Below, piece after piece: positions 39,810 through 51,014 of a stretch of 64,000 nucleotides of DNA; the stretch's first letter is position 1; every line of letters begins with the position of its first letter. The DNA is from Zeus faber (lineage: Eukaryota; Chordata; Actinopteri; Zeiformes; Zeidae). The position numbers were made by a program, and so were the translations under genes. Below the pieces are notes generated by a model, which had not been told where the DNA came from, did not search any database, and saw nothing but the letters and a program-made list of their open reading frames with translations. Location: positions 1,178,001 through 1,242,000 of the forward strand of contig CAUIJY010000071.1 of NCBI GenBank assembly GCA_960531495.1. The letters run 5' to 3'.

Positions 39810-42800
39810 TCAGAATGCGAAGGAGAGAGAGTGGCATTCAGTTTCCTGGAGTAGGGTAGTTTGTTGCATGAATTGGCTTACAAAAAGGTCTTTGTTTCCT
39901 CCATATACCAACGATAGGTGGGCTTTTAGTGAGTTTCCAAAGAGGCTTTGTATGCTTACGTCTCTACCCTCATATAGTGCCAAGTTCCTTCTTGTCCATG
40001 TTGCGCGCCTGGCAAATGCCAGCACAGTGTTTATCAGTAAGTTTTCCGTTGGACTCTTTGTTTTGGGGGGGGGGCCAAACATGTAGGCCCAGTCCCATGT
40101 AAGCCCTGTTAGTCTCCTAAGGCCACAATGTTCCACCAGTAGGCTCTTGACCCTCTCCCTATAGTTTGTGAGGGCCGTGCACCTAAGGAACAGGTGCTCA
40201 ATGTCTTCTGCTTCTTCCATGCAGACCGCACACTCCCTCTTGTGCAAGTCTTTGTGTATTTGATGCAGGATGATGCCAGTAAAAATCCTCCTGTGCCTTA
40301 TCTTGAAATCCAGGTGGAAGATGGCTGATGTGGCAAAAGGGATTTCCATGTTGTTCCATATATTTCTAATTGAATAGCCAGGAAATATCCTTGACCAGGC
40401 CTTTTCTGAAGCTGGAATTGTCACAATCTTTGAAATGAGTAATCTATACCAGTCTCTGGTTTTCACTGATTGGATGGTGGGGAATTTTCCTCTAAGGCAC
40501 AGGAGGAAGTTCAGGGCATCATCCTGCACCTTGGGTCCTTTCTCTTTGAGCATGCCTCGCCACTCAGGTAGTAGGCTTTGATCAAATTTTTCCCCGAAAG
40601 AGACAATCAGTTTTTCCCTGTATTGCACCTTCCATCTGTCTAATTCCCAAAGTACATTCCCTATATCAAAGTTCCCTTTGTGGTCGGTCACCTGTCCCAC
40701 TCTTGTTAGGCCTGCTGCCGTCAAGTGACTGCTGACGAGGTTTCTCCCATTATAGGTGAAGCATGGATTCGAGAGGAAAGGTAATTGCAGCACATGCTCT
40801 TTTTTACTGCACTCGGGTCTGAGGTGGGGGAGTATCCTTCCCCATGCCTCCAGCACCTCCTGGTAGAAGCCCGGCAGGCCACTGTAGGTTTTTCTGGGGT
40901 AGTGGGTACAGAGATTGTATTTGCTCCTCTCCCCAAACTCCGCCAGGTAGCCTGCGAGTGCGTCCTCCCAGGGATACTGCCTGGTCGAATCCAAGAATTT
41001 CCCTATCAATTTAACCCTCAGTGCGTCTCTTTTGGCACCAATGTCAATCAGCCCTAATCCCCCCTCCCGTTTATTAGCAATTAACGTCCTGTGGGCGATC
41101 ATATTTCCCTTACCCTTCCAAAGAAAGGAGGATATCTCACCGTTCAATGAATTTAGTGCCCAATCGGGCAGCTCACAGGTTCCCAAAGCATGATTAATTT
41201 TTGACAGCACTAAGGCATTAGATACTATTACCTTTCCTTTTAGACTAAGCCCCCTCGCCCTCCACAGGTTCAAGGTACACTGTATTTTAATTATCACACT
41301 CTTCCATGTTTTATCTCTTGCTTCACTCTCGTCTTTCCCAATGTACACACCCAAGATTTCTCTGCACCCTGTGGTCTCTTTAAGGCCCCATTTGTTTATC
41401 GTATTTTGATTCTTACCGCAGAACATTATTGCAGATTTTTCTTTATTGATTCTTGCGCCAGAGGGTTTCTCATAGGCCCCTAGGTGTTTGAAGACATGGT
41501 CTATGCTGTCACCATCCGAGACCATGATATTAATGTCGTCTGCATATTGGACTATTTTGGTTTTGTTGCCATTTGGCGTTAAGATACCTTTTATATTTTT
41601 GTCTTTCAGTATTAGGAGTGCGAGGGGTTCTGCGACCAGGGTGTATAGCAGAGCTGAGAGGGGGCATCCCTGTCTCACAGACCTCTCGATCCGAATGTCC
41701 CTGGTGAGAAGTCCGTTGCATTTCACCCTGCTACTCGCACTTCGATATAACACCTTGATCCAATCGATGAACTTTGCTCCGAAGCCGAACTTTTCCATTA
41801 CGGACCAGAGGAACGGATGCTCAACCCTGTCAAAAGCTTTTTCTAGGTCTACTCCAAGCAGCAGGCCCCTCTGCATAGTCATTGTTTTTACTGTATCCCT
41901 AATTGTATTGATGGAGTCTGTAATATCTCTGCCTGGGATACTGTAAGTTTGCGTATTGCTGATGATTGAGCCTATTACTGCTTTAAGTCTATTAGCCAGA
42001 ATTTTTGCCAGAATCTTATAATCTGAATTGAGTAGGCTAATTGGCCTATAGTTTTTCAGTTGGTTCCGGCATCCTTTATTCTTAAATACAATTGTGATGA
42101 TACCTTTTGTGAGGGAGTCCGGAGTTGTCTGGTTTACTCTAATACTAGTGTAAAGTTTTAGCAGCAAGGGGGCCAGCTGGGCTTTGAAGCACTGGTAGAA
42201 CTCTGTCGAGATTCCGTCTGGGCCTGGGCTTTTGTTCTTATTTAGTCCATCTATTGCCAGTTCTACTTCCGCTAATGTGATTACCGTGTCGCACTCTTCT
42301 TTGTCGATGTGATTTATTTCCCTATCAATACATTCCAGTATTTCTTTAGTTTGTTTTGGATTGGAGCTGTTACTAGTAAAGAGGTTCTCGTAATACCTAT
42401 GTATTTCGTCCAGTATGTCTTCCTGCTCAACTATTATTTCCCCCTTACTATTTTCAATCGGACCCATTCTGGCTTTGTTTTGGTTTTTTTTTTCTAGGCC
42501 AAGGAAAAAAGCTGTACATTTCTCCCCATCTGTGATATTTTTAAATCTACTTCTAACAGCTGCTCCTATGCATCTTTTCTTTTCAAAAGAGTGAAGTTTA
42601 GCTTCATATTCTTCAAATTTTGCACAACTTCTGTCAGGGTCATGGTCAAGTAATGTAATTTCTTTTGCGAGGAGGTCCCTTAATGTTCTCTCCTCCATTC
42701 CTTCCCGCCATCCTTTCTCTTTACTATAATTTATACAGGCTCTCTTAATTCGTCTTTTTACATCGTCCCATGATTTAATGTAGTTTCCTTCTACAGCTAA

Positions 42801-43604
42801 TTCATCTGTTATATTGCTCAGTAGATTCCTTATCTTTTTTTTGAAGGTTTGGTCCTCAAGGAGACTGGCATTGAAGCACCAGATGCCCCCACCTCTGGGC
42901 CTTCCATCGTCCCCTAATTGCCAATATAAAGATGCGTGATCGCTCCAGCTATTGAACTCATATTTAATTTTGTTAATGTCTCTGATAATGCTGGAGGAAG
43001 CCAGACAGAGATCGATTCTGGACTGTTTGAGGACCCCCTTTACAATCTGCCTTCTCGAGAAGTCCCGCTTCAAAGGGTTTGAGATTCTCCACATTTCTAC
43101 TAGGTTATGGTGATTTATCAAATTCATTAGGGTTGTTCGACTGGCGTCACTCTTGAAGGTATTGTTTACTGACACGTCCATTTTTGTTAGAGCCACATTA
43201 AAGTCTCCAGTTATTATTACATTGTTTCCGTACCATTTCTTTAATTTAATAAAAAACTGCTTTCTATGATTTTCATTGTTTGGTGCATATATGTTAATTA
43301 TTCTATATCGTTGTTTATTAAGGGAAAAATCTACAATTAATACTCTGCCTTGATCGTCTTTGTATATCTCTTCAGCACTCATGCCTGAAGCAATCTTAGA
43401 TATGATTGCCACCCCGCATGATCTTGCTGACCCGTGGTTTGAAAATACCTGCTTGTTTCTCTGGTTCGCCACATAGTCGTGATGCTCCTGGTCCCACCAA
43501 GTTTCTTGCTGGCAGACTACATCCGAGTTCAAAGTTTGCAGTACAGAATCTATTTTCGATTTTGTGCGCAGGCCGTTAGCATTTAGAGAAGTGAAGCTAA
43601 TCAT
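39810..43604 (-). CDS. LINE ORF2 protein: AP endonuclease and reverse transcriptase
   Basis: 1264 residues from the first ATG at 43604. The frame is open three codons farther up, but only to a GTG, and the endonuclease fold starts right after this ATG (MISFTSLNANGLR). The APE-like endonuclease spans about residues 1-232: N10, E34, Y106 in NIYAPN, D134 and N136 in GDFNV, D198, and the SDH motif at 221-223. After a linker, the reverse transcriptase spans about 450-760: SPGPDGIS, NYRPISLLN, D586 in GVDLEKAFD, RQGCPLSALLY, and catalytic YADD at 687-690. A CX2CX8HX4C knuckle lies at C1125, C1128, H1137 and C1142. No RNase H domain is seen, as is normal for this group. By family knowledge the protein nicks target DNA and primes reverse transcription there. 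All key residues are present and there is no stop or frameshift, so the copy looks intact. Confidence 0.95.
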   Translation of the reverse strand: MISFTSLNANGLRTKSKIDSVLQTLNSDVVCQQETWWDQEHHDYVANQRNKQVFSNHGSARSCGVAIISKIASGMSAEEIYKDDQGRVLIVDFSLNKQRYRIINIYAPNNENHRKQFFIKLKKWYGNNVIITGDFNVALTKMDVSVNNTFKSDASRTTLMNLINHHNLVEMWRISNPLKRDFSRRQIVKGVLKQSRIDLCLASSSIIRDINKIKYEFNSWSDHASLYWQLGDDGRPRGGGIWCFNASLLEDQTFKKKIRNLLSNITDELAVEGNYIKSWDDVKRRIKRACINYSKEKGWREGMEERTLRDLLAKEITLLDHDPDRSCAKFEEYEAKLHSFEKKRCIGAAVRSRFKNITDGEKCTAFFLGLEKKNQNKARMGPIENSKGEIIVEQEDILDEIHRYYENLFTSNSSNPKQTKEILECIDREINHIDKEECDTVITLAEVELAIDGLNKNKSPGPDGISTEFYQCFKAQLAPLLLKLYTSIRVNQTTPDSLTKGIITIVFKNKGCRNQLKNYRPISLLNSDYKILAKILANRLKAVIGSIISNTQTYSIPGRDITDSINTIRDTVKTMTMQRGLLLGVDLEKAFDRVEHPFLWSVMEKFGFGAKFIDWIKVLYRSASSRVKCNGLLTRDIRIERSVRQGCPLSALLYTLVAEPLALLILKDKNIKGILTPNGNKTKIVQYADDINIMVSDGDSIDHVFKHLGAYEKPSGARINKEKSAIMFCGKNQNTINKWGLKETTGCREILGVYIGKDESEARDKTWKSVIIKIQCTLNLWRARGLSLKGKVIVSNALVLSKINHALGTCELPDWALNSLNGEISSFLWKGKGNMIAHRTLIANKREGGLGLIDIGAKRDALRVKLIGKFLDSTRQYPWEDALAGYLAEFGERSKYNLCTHYPRKTYSGLPGFYQEVLEAWGRILPHLRPECSKKEHVLQLPFLSNPCFTYNGRNLVSSHLTAAGLTRVGQVTDHKGNFDIGNVLWELDRWKVQYREKLIVSFGEKFDQSLLPEWRGMLKEKGPKVQDDALNFLLCLRGKFPTIQSVKTRDWYRLLISKIVTIPASEKAWSRIFPGYSIRNIWNNMEIPFATSAIFHLDFKIRHRRIFTGIILHQIHKDLHKRECAVCMEEAEDIEHLFLRCTALTNYRERVKSLLVEHCGLRRLTGLTWDWAYMFGPPPKTKSPTENLLINTVLAFARRATWTRRNLALYEGRDVSIQSLFGNSLKAHLSLVYGGNKDLFVSQFMQQTTLLQETECHSLSFAF

Positions 43605-43641
43605 AAGAGTCACACTGAGAAGAGAGTATGATTTTCGACAT

Positions 43642-44910
43642 TTAGTTATTAACTCTGTCTTTGTTTCTCTTGCTTCTCCTTCTCATCTGCTTTTCACTTA
43701 GCCTTTTCCCAATTCTGTTCATATGAGACAAGTCTATCTCGGATTCGGCCTCACTTGCACTTGAGATCAGGTTATCAAGAGGCAGTCGCTGGAGGGGCTG
43801 GGACTGAGATGATGACCTATTCATCATTCCCATCTCAGATGCAGGATCTCTGATTTGCTTCAGCAGCAGCGGGGTAGGAGCGGGGGTGGGGCCCACTCCC
43901 AAGGCTAGCACCTCCCCTCCCACCTCCGCCTTCAGCCTCGCTCCTCGTCTCGCTCCGCTCTCCTCGTCAGAGCCGGAGCTCAGATCTAGCCTCACCTCGC
44001 TTGCTTGGTTCATACTACCCGCCACTGCAGGTTGAGTTTCATCCCTCACATCCCCCTGCCCCGTCTCAGTCTCCATTTTATTTTCATCCTCGCTATGCCG
44101 TTCGCCTTGCCTATCGGTTGAAGCGGCCGTCGTCACCAGCGGAGCGCCGCCGTCCTCCTCGCTCTTATTGCAGTCACATTCATTCCAAGTGTTATGACAC
44201 AGGTCACATTTCTTGGCACTTTGGCACTCTCTCGCAAAGTGTCCTTTCAATCCACATTTGCGACAGAAGAACTCCGGACATTCCCGTAGGATATGTCCAG
44301 GCTGTATACAGAGGCGGCAGACCTTTGATTGTCTATCGTGAATGACGCGGAAGTACTCTGGCCCTATGGCAGTGTGAAACTTTGCAGAGTATGGAAGACT
44401 CTGAACTAATTTATTGAATTTTACTCTCATAAACCGTGTACCGTCCGCAATACGGGTTCCTGGCCACATTCTGCGCTTAATCGGCGAGGTGGCCGACACG
44501 CCCCAACCATGTAGCTTCCCCAGTATTTCGTCGTCAGTAATATAAGCCGGGAGGTTGAGGAAGGAAACGACCATCTCGTCATTCCTCAATTCTCTGGCTA
44601 TTATTCTTACCTCTCCAATCTTGAATCCCTCCAGCAGGCGATCTTTCCCTCTTTGGTCACTCATTGTAAGTTCGTATCGTCGATCTCCGGTGGTGCGGCA
44701 AGCTAGTAAACCGCCGCAGAGCTCTCGCACGTTCTTCATCAATTGAGTCGTCGTAATACTTTCCTCCCCTTGCAGTTCCACACAGACTGTAAGCTCTTTT
44801 CCATAGCTTCTGTCTGCTTCGCCGCCACCTTTTGGTGCGTTTGCTTCTTCATTCAGCCGTACGTGATCCATTTTCCCGGTCGCAGAGTTTGTTTCAATGT
44901 GATCGGTCAT
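43642..44910 (-). CDS. LINE ORF1 protein: RNA-binding, three Cys/His knuckles
   Basis: 422 residues from ATG at 44910. The frame extends 18 codons upstream to a GTG through a poly-proline stretch that is leader-like, so the ATG is preferred. Residues 114-121 (VVSFLNLP) and 158-165 (TRFMRVKF) resemble the RNP2 and RNP1 strands of an RRM-type fold. Two CX2CX4HX4C knuckles follow (C198, C201, H206, C211; C216, C219, H224, C229), then a third Cys-rich motif (C235, C238, C245, C247). The C-terminal part is acidic and serine-rich and ends in a strongly basic tail (KQMRRRSKRNKDR). RRM plus CCHC is the arrangement known for ORF1 of Tx1-type LINEs, where it packages element RNA into the RNP. The stop lies 37 bases before ORF2 in a different frame, so ORF2 would be reached by reinitiation or a similar route. 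No defect is visible. Confidence 0.92.
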   Translation of the reverse strand: MTDHIETNSATGKMDHVRLNEEANAPKGGGEADRSYGKELTVCVELQGEESITTTQLMKNVRELCGGLLACRTTGDRRYELTMSDQRGKDRLLEGFKIGEVRIIARELRNDEMVVSFLNLPAYITDDEILGKLHGWGVSATSPIKRRMWPGTRIADGTRFMRVKFNKLVQSLPYSAKFHTAIGPEYFRVIHDRQSKVCRLCIQPGHILRECPEFFCRKCGLKGHFARECQSAKKCDLCHNTWNECDCNKSEEDGGAPLVTTAASTDRQGERHSEDENKMETETGQGDVRDETQPAVAGSMNQASEVRLDLSSGSDEESGARRGARLKAEVGGEVLALGVGPTPAPTPLLLKQIRDPASEMGMMNRSSSQSQPLQRLPLDNLISSASEAESEIDLSHMNRIGKRLSEKQMRRRSKRNKDRVNN

Positions 44911-45115
44911 CGCACACCCGAAGAAAAAGGGTGGTTGGGGTGTGTGGGGGGGGGGACCCCCCACGCACTGAAAACAACCACTGCTGGAGGATCAGTCACA
45001 TAAAAATGAAAAAGATTCCGTAAAGACGTTCTGGAGTCCGGAAAAAACTCCCTTCCGTGTTCCACCCGCGGTGTTCCACTTCCTGGTGCTGTCGGATGCC
45101 AGTCGCGCATGCGCA
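44911..45115 (-). promoter_or_regulatory. LINE 5' leader with NRF1-like and ETS-like sites
   Basis: About 200 bases of GC-rich leader. At its very 5' end, 45104-45115 reads CGCGCATGCGCA, a full match to the NRF1 consensus YGCGCAYGCGCR; its last base may belong to the flanking satellite. Just inside are two GGAA cores on the minus strand, CCAGGAAGTGG (about 45079-45089) and CACGGAAGGGAG (about 45049-45060), which fit ETS-type sites. No TATA box is seen. NRF1 plus ETS sites near the start are typical of TATA-less animal promoters, so this is probably the internal promoter. That role is inferred from motifs only. Confidence 0.6.
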
Positions 45116-45116
45116 C

Positions 45117-46690
45117 TGGTTGACAAACAACACTTTAGCAGCACATACTAGTTTATCATTGTATTTAAACTGTCTGACACTGTCACATAGAGTAATGACT
45201 GAAGCGTTTAACCGTTCCACCAAATCGACGTTAAAATCGGCTGAAAATGCATTTTTTCCCACATGTGTAGACTTTGATGAAAATTATCAGAACTCGAAAA
45301 ATACATTTTATATGGGCCTAAAACTGGTTGACAGACAAGACATAAGCAGCACATACTAGTTCATCATTGTATTTAAATTGTCTTTGAGAAAGACTTAAGA
45401 AGCAAAATAATTGTTCCTCATATTAATTAAAGTTATATGGTGTACTGCAGCATTCTGAATCATTCACCTACAAAGAGACAATGGTTCGGTGTTTCTCTAA
45501 TTCAGCTCGACAGCAAATCGTCCAAAGTTCTGAAAATGATCATAACTCCACAAATACAAGTTAGATGGGCCTAGAACTCTGTGAGAAACACTTAAGAAGC
45601 ACATAATAGTTCATCATATTAATTAAATTTCTATGCTGTACTGCAGTATTCTGAATCATGCGCCTACAAAGAGACAATGGTTCGGTGTTTCTCTAATTCA
45701 GCTAGACAGCAAACGGTCCAAAGTTCGGAAAATGATCATAACTCGAAAAATACATTTTATATGGGCCTAAAACTGGTTGACAAACAAGACATTAGCAGCA
45801 CATACTAGTTCATCATTGTATTTAAACTGTCTTTGAGAAAGACTTAAGAAGCAAAATAATTTTTCCTCATATTAATTAAAGTTATATGGTGTACGGCAGC
45901 ATCCTGAATCATTCACCTACAAAGAGACAATGGTTCGGTGTCTCTCTAATTCAGCTCGACAGCAAATCGTCCAAAGTTCTGAAAATGATCATAACTCGAA
46001 AAATACATTTTATAAGTGCCTAAAACTGGCTGACAAACAACACTTTAGCAGCACATACTAGTTTATCATTGTATTTAAACTGTCTGACACTGTCACATAG
46101 AGTAATGACTGAAGCGTTTAACCGTTCCACCAAATCGACGTTAAAATCGGCTGAAAATGCATTTTTTCCCACATGTGTAGACTTTGATGAAAATTATCAG
46201 AACTCGAAAAATACATTTTATATGGGCCTAAAACTGGTTGACAGACAAGACATAAGCAGCACATACTAGTTCATCATTGTATTTAAACTGTCTTTGAGAA
46301 AGACTTAAGAAGCAAAATAATTGTTCCTCATATTAATTAAAGTTATATGGTGTACTGCAGCATTCTGAATCATTCACCTAAAAAGAGACAATGGTTCGGT
46401 GTTTCTCTAATTCAGCTCGACAGCAAATCGTCCAAAGTTCTGAAAATGATCATAACTCCACAAATACAAGTTAGATGGGCCTAGAACTCTGTGAGAAACA
46501 CTTAAGAAGCACATAATAGTTCATCATATTAATTAAATTTCTATGCTGTACTGCAGTATTCTGAATCATGCGCCTACAAAGAGACAATGGTTCGGTGTTT
46601 CTCTAATTCAGCTAGACAGCAAACGGTCCAAAGTTCGGAAAATGATCATAACTCGAAAAATACATTTTATATGGGCCTAAAACTGGTTGG
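45117..46690 (+). repeat. Duplicated satellite block, offset 910 bp
   Basis: About 45117-45780 recurs at about 46027-46690 with a constant offset of 910. Shared private variants include GACAGACAAGACATAAGCAG (near 45330 and 46240) and the B form with CATGCGCCTACAAAG. The first copy begins right at the LINE's 5' edge, so its original left end may have been removed or displaced by the insertion. Confidence 0.8.
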
Positions 46691-46864
46691 CAAACAACAC
46701 TTTAGCAGCACATACTAGTTTATCATTGTATTTAAACTGTCTGACACTGTCACATAGAGTAATGACTGAAGCGTTTAACCGTTCCACCAAATCGACGTTA
46801 AAATCGGCTTAAAATGCATTTTTTCCCACATGTGTAGACTTTGATGAAAATTATCAGAACTCGA

Positions 46865-49800
46865 AAAATACATTTTATATGGGCCTAAAACTGGTTGACA
46901 AACAAGACTTTAGCAGCACATACTAGTTTATCATTGTATTTAAACTGTCTTTGAGAAAGACTTAAGAAGCACATAATAGTTCCTCATATTCATTAAAGTT
47001 ATATGGTGTACTGCAGCATTCTAAATCATGCGCCTACAAAGAGACAATGGTTCGGTGTTTCTCTAATTCAGCTAGACAGCAAACGGTCCAAAGTTCGGAA
47101 AATGATCATAACTCGAAAAATACATTTTATATGGGCCTAAAACTGGTTGGCAAACAACACTTTAGCAGCACATACTAGTTTATCATTGTATTTACACTTT
47201 CTGACACTGTCACATAGAGTAATGACTGAAGCGTTCAACCGATTCGCCTTTTCGACGTTTAAATCGGCTGAAAATGCGTTTTTTCTCACGTGTAGACTTT
47301 GATGAAAATTATCAGAACTCGAAAAATACATTTTATTTGGGCCTAAAACTGGTTGACAAACAAGACTTTAGCAGCACATACTAGTTTATCATTGTATTTA
47401 AACTGTCTGACACTGTCACATAGAGTAATGACTGAAGTGTTTAACCGTTCCGCCAAATCGACGTTTAAATCGACTGAAAATGCGTTTTTTCCCACGTGTA
47501 GACTTTGATGAAAATTATCTGAACTCGAAAAATACATTTTATATGGGCCTAAAACTGGTTGACAAACAAGACTTTAGCAGCACATACTAGTTCATCATTG
47601 TATTTAAACTGACTGACACTGTCACATAGAGTAATGACTGAAGCGTTTAACCGTTCCGCCAAATCGACGTTTAAATCGACTGAAAATGCGTTTTTTCCCA
47701 CGTGTAGACTTTGATGAAAATTATTTGAACTCAAAAAATACATTTTATATGGGCCTAAAACTGGTTGACAAACAAGACTTTAGCAGCACATACTAGTTCA
47801 TCATTGTATTTAAACTGACTGACACTGTCACATAGAGTAATGACTGAAGCGTTTAACCGTTCCGCCAAATCGACGTTTAAATCGACTGAAAATGCGTTTT
47901 TTCCCACGTGTAGACATTGATGAAAATTATCATAACTCGAAAAATACATTTTATATGGGCCTAAAACTGGTTGACAAACAAGACTTTAGCTGCACATACT
48001 AGTTTATCATTGTATTTAAACTGTCTTTGAGAAAGACTTAAGAGGCACATAATTGTTCCTCATATTAATTAAAGTTATATGGTGTACTGCAGCATTCAAA
48101 ATCATGCACCTACAAAGAGACAATTGTTCGGTGTTTCTCTAATTCAGCTAGACAGTAAATCGTCCAAAGTTCTGAAAATGATCATAACTCGAAAAATACA
48201 TTTTATATGGACCTAAAACTGTTTGACAAACAACACTTTAGCAGCACATACTAGTTTATCATTGTATTTAAACTGTCTGACACTGTCACATAGAGTAATG
48301 ACTGAAGCGTTTAACCGTTCTACCAAATCGACGTTAAAATCAGCTGAAAATGCATTTTTTCCCACATGTGTAGACTTTGATGAAAATTATCAGAACTCGA
48401 AAAATACATTTTATATGGGCCTAAAACTGGTTGACAAACAAGACATAAGCAGCACATACTAGTTCATCATTGTATTTAAACTGTCTTCGAGAAAGACTTA
48501 AGAAGCAAAATAATTGTTCCTCATATTAATTAAAGTTATATGGTGTACTGCAGCATTCTGAATCATTCACCTACAAAGAGACAATGGTTCGGTGTTTCTC
48601 TAATTCAGCTCGACAGCAAATCGTCCAAAGTTCTGAAAATGATCATAACTCCACAAATACATGTTAGATAGGCCTAGAACTCTGTGAGAAACACTTAAGA
48701 AGCACATAATAGTTCATCATATTAATTAAATTTCTATGCTGTACTGCAGTATTCTGAATCATGCGCCTACAAAGAGACAATGGTTCGGTGTTTCTCTAAT
48801 TCAGCTAGACAGCAAACGGTCCAAAGTTCGGAAAATGATCATAACTCGAAAAATACATTTTATATGGGCCTAAAACTGGTTGGCAAACAACACATTAGCA
48901 GCACATACTAGTTTATCATTGTATTTACACTTTCTGACACTGTCACATAGAGTAATGACTGAAGCGTTCAACCGATTCGCCTTTTCGACGTTTAAATCAG
49001 CTGAAAATTGTTTTTCTCACGTGTAGACTTTGATGAAAATTATCAGAACTCGAAAAATACATTTTATTTGGGCCTAAAACTGGTTGACAAACAAGACTTA
49101 GCAGCACATACTAGTTTATCATTGTATTTAAACTGTCTGACACTGTCACATAGAGTAATGGCTGAAGCGTTCAACCGATTCGCCTTTTCGACGTTTAAAT
49201 CGACTGAAAATGCGTTTTTTCCCACATGTGTAGACTTTGATGAAAATTATCAGAACTCGAAAAATACATTTTATATGGGCCTAAAACTGGTTGACAAACA
49301 AGACTTTAGCAGCATATACTAGTTTATCATTGTATTTAAACTGTCTTTGAGAAAGACTTAAGAAGCACAAAATAGTTCCTCATATTCATTAAAGTTATAT
49401 GGTGTACTGCAGCATTCTAAATCATGCGCCTACAAAGAGACAATGGTTCGGTGTTTCTCTAATTCAGCTAGACAGCAAACGGTCCAAACTTCGGAAAATG
49501 ATCATAACTCGAAAAATACATTTTATATGGGCCTAAAACTGGTTGGCAAACAACACTTTAGCAGCACATACTAGTTTATCATTGTATTTACACTTTCTGA
49601 CACTGTCACATAGAGTAATGACTGAAGCGTTTAACCGTTCCGCCAAATCGACGTTTAAATCGACTGAAAATGCGTTTTTTCCCACGTGTAGACATTGATG
49701 AAAATTATCATAACTCGAAAAATACATTTTATATGGGCCTAAAACTGGTTGACAAACAAGACTTTAGCAGCACATACTAGTTTATCATTGTATTTAAACT

Positions 49801-51014
49801 GTCTTTGAGAAAGACTTAAGAAGCACATAATAGTTCCTCATATTCATTAAAGTTTTATGGTGTACTGCAGCATTCTAAATCATGCGCCTACAAAGAGACA
49901 ATGGTTCGGTGTTTCTCTAATTCAGCTAGACAGCAAACGGTCCAAAGTTCGGAAAATGATCATAACTCGAAAAATACATTTTATATGGGCCTAAAACTGG
50001 TTGGCAAACAACACTTTAGCAGCACATACTAGTTTATCATTGTATTTACACTTTCTGACACTGTCACATAGAGTAATGACTGAAGCGTTCAACCGATTCG
50101 CCTTTTCGACGTTTAAATCGGCTGAAAATACGTTTTTTCTCACGTGTAGACTTTGATGAAAATTATCAGAACTCGAAAAATACATTTTATTTGGGCCTAA
50201 AACTGGTTGACAAACAAGACTTTAGCAGCACATACTAGTTTATCATTGTATTTAAACTGTCTGACACTGTCACATAGAGTAATGACTGAAGTGTTTAACC
50301 GTTCCGCCAAATCGACGTTTAAATCGACTGAAAATGCGTTTTTTCCCACGTGTAGACTTTGATGAAAATTATCTGAACTCGAAAAATACATTTTATATGG
50401 GCCTAAAACTGGTTGACAAACAAGACTTTAGCAGCACATACTAGTTCATCATTGTATTTAAACTGACTGACACTGTCACATAGAGTAATGACTGAAGCGT
50501 TTAACCGTTCCGCCAAATCGACGTTTAAATCGACTGAAAATGCGTTTTTTCCCACGTGTAGACTTTGATGAAAATTATTTGAACTCAAAAAATACATTTT
50601 ATATGGGCCTAAAACTGGTTGACAAACAAGACTTTAGCAGCACATACTAGTTCATCATTGTATTTAAACTGACTGACACTGTCACATAGAGTAATGACTG
50701 AAGCGTTTAACCGTTCCGCCAAATCGACGTTTAAATCGACTGAAAATGCGTTTTTTCCCACGTGTAGACATTGATGAAAATTATCATAACTCGAAAAATA
50801 CATTTTATATGGGCCTAAAACTGGTTGACAAACAAGACTTTAGCTGCACATACTAGTTTATCATTGTATTTAAACTGTCTTTGAGAAAGACTTAAGAAGC
50901 ACATAATTGTTCCTCATATTAATTAAAGTTATATGGTGTACTGCAGCATTCAAAATCATGCACCTACAAAGAGACAATTGTTCGGTGTTTCTCTAATTCA
51001 GCTAGACAGCAAAT
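46865..51014 (+). repeat. Duplicated satellite blocks, offset 2854 bp, with four 206-bp A monomers in each
   Basis: About 46865-48160 recurs at about 49719-51014 with a constant offset of 2854. Each copy contains four A-type monomers spaced exactly 206 bases apart (47137, 47343, 47549, 47755 and 49991, 50197, 50403, 50609) with no B between them, an A-only run not seen on the left of the LINE. Copies differ by rare single bases. The second copy stops where the right arm of the giant inverted repeat begins. Confidence 0.85.

Larger units (their letters stand above)
39680..45114 (-). mobile_element. LINE of the L1/Tx1 group, apparently full length
   Basis: A 5.4-kb insertion, clearly richer in G+C than its surroundings, on the minus strand. 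In element order: a GC-rich 5' leader (45114-44911), ORF1 (44910-43642), a 37-base spacer, ORF2 (43604-39810), a 104-base 3' UTR and a 25-base A tail (T run at 39681-39705). Both ORFs are open. The layout, the APE-type endonuclease, YADD reverse transcriptase, C-terminal CX2CX8HX4C knuckle and ORF1 zinc knuckles match the L1 superfamily, closest by recall to Tx1-type elements. The satellite breaks after CGAAAAATA on one side and resumes at ACTGGTTGAC on the other. Compared with neighbouring copies about 19 bases of satellite are missing and no target-site duplication is visible. The family name is inferred without a database search. Confidence 0.93.

Noticed and set aside
43605-43613. ORF2 start three codons upstream and ORF1 start 18 codons upstream
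   Set aside because: Both extended starts are GTG. The first ATG codons at 43604 and 44910 fit the conserved domain start and eukaryotic initiation.
39766-45359. Plus-strand frames of 60-152 codons overlapping the LINE
   Set aside because: They are shadows of the minus-strand ORF1 and ORF2, with no independent features.
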